5,045 nt of DNA from Chitinophagaceae bacterium (GTDB lineage: Bacteria; Bacteroidota; Bacteroidia; Chitinophagales; Chitinophagaceae): NCBI GenBank assembly GCA_003509845.1, contig DOMR01000015.1, positions 1-5,045 on the forward strand, written 5' to 3'. This document shows positions 1 through 5,045 of this stretch, in pieces. The notes beneath the pieces are model-generated. The model had not been told where the DNA came from. It saw only the letters and a list, made by a program, of their open reading frames with translations, and did no database searches. Within the stretch, counting starts at the first letter, position 1. Each line of letters begins with the position of its first letter. The position numbers and the translations under genes were made by a program.

Positions 1-984
1 AGGAGCGATGCAGATGGTAATTTTACACTTATCACAAGATCACAGGGTCAATTTGAATTGGTGTTTTCCATGTTGGGTTATACCATCAAAATGTTACCAG
101 TAAATACAAGTCAACAGACAGGTTTTTTAAATGTTGCTTTATCTTCAAAGTCAAATGATTTACCAGAAGTGGTATTAAGAACCTTTATTAAGGACGGCTG
201 GAAAGTTTGGGGAAAACAATTTTTAAATCAGTTTATTGGCAGTTACCCTTTAAGTGCAGATTGTAAAATTTTGAATCCGGAAGTAATTCATTTTCAATTT
301 AAAAAATTAGACAGTGTATTGATTGCTTTTGCCAACGAAACCATACTCGTTGAAAATAAAAAATTAGGTTATTTATTACATTATGACTTAAGTGAATTTA
401 GATATGACTTTATTAATGGGCTCATATTTTTTCAAGGATATCCCTTGTTTGAGGATTTAAAAAATAGTGAATCAAAAAAAGTGTTGAAAAAAAGAATGGA
501 GATTTATGAAGGATCTGTCATGCATTTTATGAGAAGCCTTTATACCAATAAGCTACGTGAAAATAATTTTGAAATTCGGCAGATGGTTAAAACCATTACT
601 ATTGGTGGTAAACCCATTGTTATTGATGGCAATACCAAATACGACAACTCACATAAAGTAAGTTTTGAATTTACCAGTGGTTTGTTAAACGCGGATAGCG
701 TTGCCTATGGCGAAAATGAAAATACCGCTGCTTTATTTTTTAAAAATTTTTTACAAGTAACTTACACTAAAAAAGTGGCGCCTGCCTATTATAGTAGGTC
801 TTATAACACTAATAGTCAAGGTATTGTATCTGAAATTACCCTGATAAACAAAAAGCCTCTATTTGTATATTCGAACGGTACTTATTACGAGCCCACTAGT
901 TTACTGCTATCCGGTTATTGGGGATGGTCTGAAAAAATTGGGTATTTACTGCCGTTTGATTTCACGCCTATTAAATATAAATAA
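1..984 (+). CDS. Carboxypeptidase-like regulatory domain protein, 5'-truncated by window edge
   Basis: The reading frame is open from base 1 to the TAA at 982-984, giving 327 visible residues. The true start lies upstream; the TTG at 58 falls inside a conserved domain and is not the start. Visible residues 1-50 (with DADGNF near 3-8 and FSMLGYT at 22-28) match the second half of a CarboxypepD_reg-like domain, a small beta-sandwich common at the N-terminus of exported Bacteroidota proteins. The rest resembles the large Bacteroidota family usually annotated as carboxypeptidase-like regulatory domain-containing protein: ILNPE (90-94), VENKKLGY (117-124), YEGSVMHFMRSLY (169-181) and a C-terminal SGYWGWSEKIGYLLPFDF block (304-321). 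No peptidase catalytic motif is visible, so the name describes the fold and not an enzyme activity. By family habit it would carry a signal peptide and sit in the periplasm or envelope; that part is outside the window. Its function is unknown. The Rieske gene follows 88 bp later on the same strand. Confidence 0.85.
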   Translation, partial: RSDADGNFTLITRSQGQFELVFSMLGYTIKMLPVNTSQQTGFLNVALSSKSNDLPEVVLRTFIKDGWKVWGKQFLNQFIGSYPLSADCKILNPEVIHFQFKKLDSVLIAFANETILVENKKLGYLLHYDLSEFRYDFINGLIFFQGYPLFEDLKNSESKKVLKKRMEIYEGSVMHFMRSLYTNKLRENNFEIRQMVKTITIGGKPIVIDGNTKYDNSHKVSFEFTSGLLNADSVAYGENENTAALFFKNFLQVTYTKKVAPAYYSRSYNTNSQGIVSEITLINKKPLFVYSNGTYYEPTSLLLSGYWGWSEKIGYLLPFDFTPIKYK

Positions 985-1072
985 GCTTCCACAAAAAATT
1001 CATCGAATTTATTTATTGCTTAAATTTAATAATAAGAGAAGTTTATAAGAATAACCATTAAATATATAAATT

Positions 1073-1540
1073 ATGGAAAGAAAAGATTTTATTGAACAAG
1101 TCGGTTTGAGCGGTGCTGCAATATTAATTTTTGGCTGTATGCAAAGTTGCTCTAAGTCAGACGGACCAAGCACTAATACTAATACCGGTGGCGGTACAGG
1201 TACAGGTGGTGGTGGGAATAATACAAGCACTGTTGATTTTACTATTGATATTAGCAAATCGCCTTTTGATGCTTTAAAAAATATTGGCGGATTTTACGTT
1301 GACCCTGCTACAAATATTATCATTGTTAAAACAACCGCAAGTGAAATAATTGCCGTGAGTTCAATTTGCACCCATCAGCAAGCAAGCATCACCTATCAAG
1401 CAAACAGTAATCGTCTTTATTGTGCTGCACATGGTTCTGTATTTACTACTGCCGGGGCCGTTACAACCGGTCCTGCAACTACTGCTTTAAAAAAATACCA
1501 AACTAGTTTAACAGGGACTATGTTAAGGGTATTTGCTTAA
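1073..1540 (+). CDS. Exported Rieske [2Fe-2S] protein, probable lipoprotein
   Basis: This 155-residue protein carries the two Rieske cluster-binding motifs: C99-T-H101 (CTHQQA) and C117-A-A-H120 (CAAHGS). Two Cys and two His would ligate a [2Fe-2S] cluster used for one-electron transfer. A GPATTALKKY stretch (133-142) matches the usual third conserved loop with its GP turn. The N-terminus (MERKDFIEQVG, then a hydrophobic run at 12-21) is an export signal with an RK pair in place of the Tat twin arginine. Cys22 (IFGC) or Cys26 (MQSC) could be lipidated, so an envelope-anchored lipoprotein is likely. A Gly/Thr/Asn linker (33-53) joins the anchor to the domain. The cysteines that form the disulfide in bc1-type Rieske proteins (CTHxGC, CPCHGS) are absent. 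The electron partner is unknown. ATG 1073 is preferred because it places the signal at the N-terminus; there is no Shine-Dalgarno, which is normal in this phylum. A TAAATTTA box at 1021-1028 could be a weak promoter, otherwise the gene is read through from upstream. Confidence 0.92.
   Translation: MERKDFIEQVGLSGAAILIFGCMQSCSKSDGPSTNTNTGGGTGTGGGGNNTSTVDFTIDISKSPFDALKNIGGFYVDPATNIIIVKTTASEIIAVSSICTHQQASITYQANSNRLYCAAHGSVFTTAGAVTTGPATTALKKYQTSLTGTMLRVFA
1169..1231 (+). repeat. Low-complexity Thr/Asn/Gly linker of the Rieske protein
   Basis: This stretch encodes residues 33-53, almost entirely Ser, Thr, Asn and Gly. At DNA level it contains near-repeats of ACTAAT and of GGTACA followed by GGTGGTGGTGGG. 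It probably acts as a flexible tether between the membrane anchor and the folded cluster domain. Such short tandem codons can change length by replication slippage. Confidence 0.75.
1367..1432 (+). other. Rieske [2Fe-2S] cluster-binding region
   Basis: This codes for residues 99-120, from CTH to CAAH. The two Cys-x-His / Cys-x2-His pairs are separated by 15 residues (102-116), within the short spacing expected for Rieske domains. Ser122, directly after the second motif, is retained; in high-potential Rieske proteins this serine hydrogen-bonds to a cluster sulfur. Confidence 0.9.
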
Positions 1541-1592
1541 AAAGTAAACGAGCATATCCTTCTGCCTGCGAGGTAATAAATGAAGTCCTTTT

Positions 1593-1634
1593 AAAAGGGC
1601 GCTATTTTAAAAAATAGCGCCCTTTTTTATTTTT
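1593..1634 (+). terminator. Intrinsic terminator after the Rieske gene
   Basis: A perfect 16-bp inverted repeat (1593-1608 with 1611-1626) has a GGGCGC/GCGCCC core. The innermost A/T pairs would open to form the loop. The 3' arm runs into a T-rich tail (TTTTTTATTTTT, to 1634). It lies 52 bp past the Rieske stop codon and 66 bp before the next start, so it separates the two transcription units. On the reverse strand the tail is only TTTT, and no opposing gene exists, so it acts mainly on + strand transcripts. Confidence 0.92.
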
Positions 1635-1699
1635 CAGACAGTAAAATTCGTAATATTACTATTCAGTTTTATTAGCTACATTTTCTAAAAATTCCAACT

Positions 1700-1759
1700 A
1701 TGATAAAGTTATTCATCCAAAGTTTCTTTTTATTATTATTCACCACTTTTACGAATGCA
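1700..1759 (+). other. Sec signal peptide of the propeller protein
   Basis: Residues 1-20 show Lys3, a Phe/Leu-rich hydrophobic core (4-14) and a polar end with the T-N-A|Q cleavage pattern. There is no cysteine near the cleavage site, so the mature protein should be soluble in the periplasm or exported, not a lipoprotein. Confidence 0.88.
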
Positions 1760-4700
1760 CAAAGCAATGCAGATACTTCTGAATTGAATAAAACATTCAA
1801 GCAGGTTAAATGGAGAAGCATTGGGCCTTTTAGGGGCGGCAGATCCAACACAGCAGTGGGTGTTACTACTAATCCCATGGTATATTATATGGGGACTACT
1901 GGTGGTGGATTATGGAAAACCGAGGACATGGGACTTAGTTGGAATAATATTTCTGATGGATTTTTTAAGACTGCAACGGTCGGAGGTATTGCGGTTGCAG
2001 AAAGCGATCCAAATGTAGTGTATGTGGGTATGGGAGAGCACGCAGTAAGAGGGGTGATGACACATCATGGAGATGGCATGTATAAAAGTACAGATGCTGG
2101 AAAAACTTGGAAAAAAATTGGATTGGATGCAACACATCATATTGCGCGTGTTGTCGTAGATCCAAAAAATCCAAATATTGTTTTTGTTGCAGCACAAGGT
2201 TCATTATATAGCAGTTCAAATGATCGTGGCATTTACAAAACAATTGATGGTGGTTTAACATGGAATAAAGTTTTGTATGTAGATGACAAAACAGGTTGTG
2301 CGGAATTATCTATTGATATGAATAACCCAACCATTTTATATGCTGCTATGTGGGAGCATGGTCGTACACCTTGGAAAGTCACAAGTGGTGGCCCTGGTAG
2401 TGGTTTATATAAATCATCTGATGGTGGTACTACTTGGAATAAAATGCAAGATGGTTTGCCAAAAGAAATGGGTAAAATGGCAATCACAGTAAGTCGTGCA
2501 AATTCAGAAAAAGTATACGCACTAATTGAAAGTGATTTTACAAAAGAAGCTGGAGGAATGTACGTTTCAGAAAATGCAGGAAAAACTTGGAGCCACGCTA
2601 CCAGCGATCATCGTATCATTGGAAGAGCATGGTATTATATTGAAGTATTCGCTGATCCGATTGTCGAGAACACATTATATGTAATGAATGCGCCTGCATT
2701 AAAATCAACAGATGGCGGAAAAACTTGGGAAAACATTTCATCCACCCATGGTGATTATCATAACTTATGGATAAACCCAAGCAATAGTAATAACATGATT
2801 ATTGCAGATGATGGCGGTGCCGCAATCACTTTTAATGGTGGAAAATCATGGAGTAGTCAAGATATTTATGCAACTGCACAGTTTTATCGCATTAATGTTG
2901 ACAATGAATTCCCTTACAATATATATGGCGGACAACAGGATAATAGTTCCGTAAAAATTGCTAGCCGCTCATTTAGAGGAGGAATTAACACAACTCATTG
3001 GAGCGCATCAGCAGGCGGCGAAAGTGCGTTTTTAGCATTTGATCCAAATAATCCAAGATATGTTTTGGGCGGAAGCTATCAAGGAACCATCGAAGTATTT
3101 GACAGCAAGTCAAAAGCAAGCACGAATATCATGGCTGCCCCTATTCAATATTTAGGGAAGGATGCAAAAGATGATAAATACAGATTCAATTGGAACGCCC
3201 CTATTATATGGAGCAAGCATGAACCGAATACCTATTACCATGGCGCGCAAGTTTTATTGCGTACCACCGATATGGGAAAAACTTGGACTGAAGCTTCTCC
3301 TGATTTAACAAGAAATGAAAAAGCCAAACAAGGAAAACCAGGTGGGCCTTATACCAACGAAGCAGTAGGCGCCGAAAATTATGGAACATTAAGCTATGTT
3401 ATCGAATCACCCAACGAAAAAGGAGTTATCTATACAGGAAGTGATGATGGTTTTGTTTATGTCACTAAAGATGGCGGTAAAACATGGAAGAATGTAACAC
3501 CAGCAGGACTTGCGGAGTGTTTGATTAATGCTATTGAAGTATCTCCCTTTGATAATGCAACAGCCTACATTGCAACCACAAGATATAAATTTGATGACCA
3601 TACGCCTGGATTATATAAAACAACGGACTATGGAAAAACCTGGACAAAAATTAATGCAGGAATTGCTGCAAACGCATTTACAAGAGTCATTAGAGAAGAT
3701 ACCAAAGTAAAAGATTTATTATTTGCAGGCACAGAATTTGGCGTTTATATGTCTCAAAATGGTGGAAAAAACTGGATGCCATTTCAATTAAATTTACCGA
3801 ATACGCCTATTACTGATTTACGTATTCATCAAGACAATTTAATAGCAAGCACCTCTGGCAGATCATTTTGGATATTAGATGATTTAAATTTATTTAGACA
3901 GTATAAAAAAGATACCAATAACGCACTATTGTATCAGCCTACCAACGCTTACCTTGCGAATGGCTATAGTGAATTAGACCAAAACAACGAAGAATTTAAT
4001 GGTAGTAGAATGTTTGAAGGAGTGAACCCTGCATCAGGTGTCGTAATTTATTATCAGCTTCCTACTTTAAAAGAAAAAGAAGTAGTTACCATGGAAATTA
4101 AAGATGCGGCAGGAAATATAATTAGACAATTTAGTTCTACATCGGAAGCGGGCAACAAAGTTGGTGGACGTCGCAGTGCTAAGGATCCCAAGCTAACTTC
4201 AAACAAAGGATTAAATCGTTTTGTGTGGGATATGCGTTATCCAAGCATACCAACCATTCCAGGTGTTTTTATTGAAAGTAGTTTTAGAGGTCACAAAGCA
4301 ATACCTGGCAACTATACGATTACATTGAAGGCGGGTGAGCAAACAAATAGCACAACAGCTACAATATTAGCAAATCCATTATATCAAGTAGGCGAAAATG
4401 ATTACAAAGAATTTGACGCATTAATGAAACAAATGGAAGGAGAAGTTATAACGATGCATTCCATGATTCTTGATTTATATGAAAGTAAAAATCAATTAGA
4501 AGCCGTATTAAAAAACTTGCCGTCAGAGGATAAATACATTGCTGTAAAAACAAAAGGAGATGCAGTGGTTAAATTATTAAAAGGATGGGATGAGGATATG
4601 ATACAACGAAAATCAACGGCTTATGATGATGTTGAAAATTTTCCAAATAAGTTTACCGCAGAATATATGTTTATGGTCAATCAAAATGAAAGTGATATTC

Positions 4701-4855
4701 CAAGAGTAAATCAACCTGTACTTGATTTATTAAAAGAATACACCCCTAAATGGGAGGCATTAAAAGCAAGAGGACTTGACCTAAAAAATAATATACTTCC
4801 TGCTTTAAATAAACAATTGTGGGAGGCTGGCGTTGGTGCAGTTTGGATAAAATAG
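1700..4855 (+). CDS. Secreted Asp-box (BNR/sortilin-like) beta-propeller protein
   Basis: This complete 1051-residue protein has a Sec signal peptide (1-20, probable cleavage TNA|Q). It then has eleven Asp-box motifs of the form S/T-x-D/N-x-G-x-T/S-W, near residues 73-81, 129-137, 180-188, 238-246, 289-297, 335-343, 377-384, 521-529, 588-596, 640-648 and 684-692. These mark blades of one or two large beta-propellers, as in sortilin/Vps10 and GH74 proteins. Other family-like blocks are RSIGPFRGGRSN (39-50), HGDYHNLWINP (350-360) and GGQQDNSS (410-417). An Ig/FlgD-like beta-sandwich (about 775-893) and a helical C-terminal region (about 897-1051) follow. There is no type IX secretion sorting domain at the C-terminus. 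Homologues of this length are common in Bacteroidota and are often annotated as glycosyl hydrolase or WD40/YVTN/BNR-like repeat protein; no catalytic residues can be assigned here, so substrate and activity are unknown. The ATG at 1700 is chosen because the signal peptide starts there. Strong terminators on both sides suggest a single-gene unit. Confidence 0.93.
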   Translation: MIKLFIQSFFLLLFTTFTNAQSNADTSELNKTFKQVKWRSIGPFRGGRSNTAVGVTTNPMVYYMGTTGGGLWKTEDMGLSWNNISDGFFKTATVGGIAVAESDPNVVYVGMGEHAVRGVMTHHGDGMYKSTDAGKTWKKIGLDATHHIARVVVDPKNPNIVFVAAQGSLYSSSNDRGIYKTIDGGLTWNKVLYVDDKTGCAELSIDMNNPTILYAAMWEHGRTPWKVTSGGPGSGLYKSSDGGTTWNKMQDGLPKEMGKMAITVSRANSEKVYALIESDFTKEAGGMYVSENAGKTWSHATSDHRIIGRAWYYIEVFADPIVENTLYVMNAPALKSTDGGKTWENISSTHGDYHNLWINPSNSNNMIIADDGGAAITFNGGKSWSSQDIYATAQFYRINVDNEFPYNIYGGQQDNSSVKIASRSFRGGINTTHWSASAGGESAFLAFDPNNPRYVLGGSYQGTIEVFDSKSKASTNIMAAPIQYLGKDAKDDKYRFNWNAPIIWSKHEPNTYYHGAQVLLRTTDMGKTWTEASPDLTRNEKAKQGKPGGPYTNEAVGAENYGTLSYVIESPNEKGVIYTGSDDGFVYVTKDGGKTWKNVTPAGLAECLINAIEVSPFDNATAYIATTRYKFDDHTPGLYKTTDYGKTWTKINAGIAANAFTRVIREDTKVKDLLFAGTEFGVYMSQNGGKNWMPFQLNLPNTPITDLRIHQDNLIASTSGRSFWILDDLNLFRQYKKDTNNALLYQPTNAYLANGYSELDQNNEEFNGSRMFEGVNPASGVVIYYQLPTLKEKEVVTMEIKDAAGNIIRQFSSTSEAGNKVGGRRSAKDPKLTSNKGLNRFVWDMRYPSIPTIPGVFIESSFRGHKAIPGNYTITLKAGEQTNSTTATILANPLYQVGENDYKEFDALMKQMEGEVITMHSMILDLYESKNQLEAVLKNLPSEDKYIAVKTKGDAVVKLLKGWDEDMIQRKSTAYDDVENFPNKFTAEYMFMVNQNESDIPRVNQPVLDLLKEYTPKWEALKARGLDLKNNILPALNKQLWEAGVGAVWIK
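1916..2851 (+). repeat. First Asp-box array (seven copies)
   Basis: This region encodes residues 73-384 and holds seven Asp boxes spaced about 41-58 residues apart, close to the usual blade period of a beta-propeller. Copies include KTEDMGLSW, KSTDAGKTW, KTIDGGLTW, KSSDGGTTW, VSENAGKTW, KSTDGGKTW and TFNGGKSW. The last is degenerate, with Asn in place of the Asp. Seven copies would fit one seven-bladed propeller. Confidence 0.8.
3260..3775 (+). repeat. Second Asp-box array (four copies)
   Basis: This encodes residues 521-692 with four Asp boxes (RTTDMGKTW, VTKDGGKTW, KTTDYGKTW, MSQNGGKNW) at intervals of 44-67 residues. It is separated from the first array by about 136 residues with no recognisable box. 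Those residues still look beta-rich and may hold blades that lost the motif. Confidence 0.8.
4022..4378 (+). other. Ig/FlgD-like beta-sandwich domain of the propeller protein
   Basis: Residues about 775-893 read as a beta-sandwich: a YYQLP strand, a VTMEIKDAAGNIIRQF strand-turn-strand, then GLNRFVWDMRYPS and PGNYTITLKAGEQ. The order of a polarity-building GN turn, an NRFVWD strand and a PGxYxxxL strand resembles FlgD-type Ig modules often attached to secreted propellers and peptidases. Boundaries are estimated by eye. Confidence 0.6.
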
Positions 4856-4911
4856 GAAGCAATTGGATTAAAATTTCACGCTTGTTGAAACAAACAGGTA
4901 ATACTCAGGCC

Positions 4912-4950
4912 AAAGCCCAAACTTACTCCTTAAGTTTGGGCTTTTCCTTT
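4912..4950 (+). terminator. Intrinsic terminator after the propeller gene
   Basis: A perfect 14-bp inverted repeat (4912-4925 with 4931-4944) with a GCCC/GGGC core closes on a five-base CTCCT loop. It is followed by a T-rich tail (TTTTCCTTT). It sits 56 bp beyond the stop codon of the propeller gene and reads in the same direction. Confidence 0.9.
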
Positions 4951-4979
4951 ACAGGATACACAATAAATAAGTAAATTTG
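4948..4979 (+). promoter_or_regulatory. Probable Bacteroidota primary-sigma promoter
   Basis: TAAATTTG at 4972-4979 fits the Bacteroidota -7 consensus TAnnTTTG exactly. TTTA at 4948-4951 stands 20 bases upstream, where the TTTG -33 element is expected, with one mismatch. Transcription would start near 4985-4987, giving a leader of about 30 bases before the ATG at 5015. The -33 box falls in the tail of the preceding terminator. Confidence 0.65.
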
Positions 4980-5014
4980 CCATCATACAATAGACTATAT
5001 TATTAATTAGGGAA

Positions 5015-5045
5015 ATGAAGGGCAAACTACAAAAGCTATCTACAC
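5015..5045 (+). CDS. Start of an unidentified gene, cut by window edge
   Basis: An ATG at 5015 opens a frame that runs without a stop to the window end, giving only MKGKLQKLST. An in-frame TAG at 4991-4993 lies upstream with no alternative start between, so 5015 is the first possible ATG. The support is positional: it follows a strong terminator and a good promoter match at a suitable distance. An AGGG lies only two bases before the ATG, too close for a normal Shine-Dalgarno. The lysine-rich first residues could begin a signal peptide or a cytoplasmic protein; too little is visible to say. Confidence 0.5.
   Translation, partial: MKGKLQKLST

Noticed and set aside
58..60. TTG at 58 as the start codon of the first gene
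   Set aside because: The frame is open back to base 1, and the residues upstream (DADGNF and following) belong to the conserved CarboxypepD_reg-like domain. The gene is cut by the window edge.
996..1010. Small inverted repeat AAATTC/GAATTT as a terminator of the first gene
   Set aside because: The stem is only six base pairs, nearly all A/T, with a three-base loop and no long T tail. It is too weak to call.
1009..1257. Reverse-strand reading frame rich in Pro and Val
   Set aside because: It is the antisense of the Gly/Thr linker and signal region of the Rieske gene. The proline runs come from complemented glycine codons, and it has no domain.
1588..1599. Palindrome CCTTTTAAAAGG as an operator
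   Set aside because: It overlaps the 5' arm of the terminator hairpin and is explained by the A-rich run preceding the stem; nothing else supports a binding site.
1677..1684. TACATTTT as the -7 box of the propeller gene
   Set aside because: It has one mismatch to TAnnTTTG but no -33 element at the right distance, and it would leave a leader of only about nine bases.
1672..2487. Several reverse-strand frames and a + strand frame opposite the start of the propeller gene
   Set aside because: They overlap a strong coding frame with a signal peptide and repeated Asp boxes. Their Cys/His-rich or otherwise unlikely translations reflect shadowing of the repeated codons.
1916..3775. Repeated GGNAAAACNTGG-like DNA words as nucleotide-level repeats or a mobile element
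   Set aside because: They are codons for the GKTW core of the Asp boxes, in frame and at blade spacing, so the protein repeat explains them.

Overview
The window is AT-rich and looks like Bacteroidota DNA, most likely Chitinophagia or a near relative. Three things point that way: a CarboxypepD_reg-like domain fused to a Bacteroidota-type hypothetical domain, start codons with A/T-rich leaders and little or no Shine-Dalgarno, and a TAnnTTTG-type promoter box near the right end. The exact genus cannot be read from the sequence. All recognisable genes lie on the + strand and all three complete or nearly complete products look exported.

Layout. Positions 1-984 hold the 3' part of a gene for a periplasmic carboxypeptidase-like regulatory-domain protein whose start lies before the window. 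After an 88-bp gap without a convincing terminator comes a small exported Rieske [2Fe-2S] protein, probably a lipoprotein (1073-1540). A strong hairpin terminator (1593-1634) closes that unit. A 1051-residue secreted Asp-box (BNR/sortilin-like) beta-propeller protein follows (1700-4855) and ends in its own strong terminator (4912-4950). A promoter (4948-4979) whose -33 box lies in the terminator's T-rich tail then appears to drive a new gene that starts at 5015 and leaves the window.

Function. The first two genes may be co-transcribed, but the two strong terminators make the propeller gene a separate single-gene unit. No shared pathway is evident. The Rieske protein suggests electron transfer at the cell envelope. 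The propeller protein suggests carbohydrate or protein binding or processing outside the cytoplasm, but its substrate is unknown.

No mobile element, CRISPR array, tRNA or rRNA was seen, and there is no strong sign of an undescribed system. The most useful points to follow are the unusual Rieske protein (no disulfide cysteines, weak Tat motif, repetitive linker), the 7+4 arrangement of Asp boxes, and the compact terminator/promoter junction.
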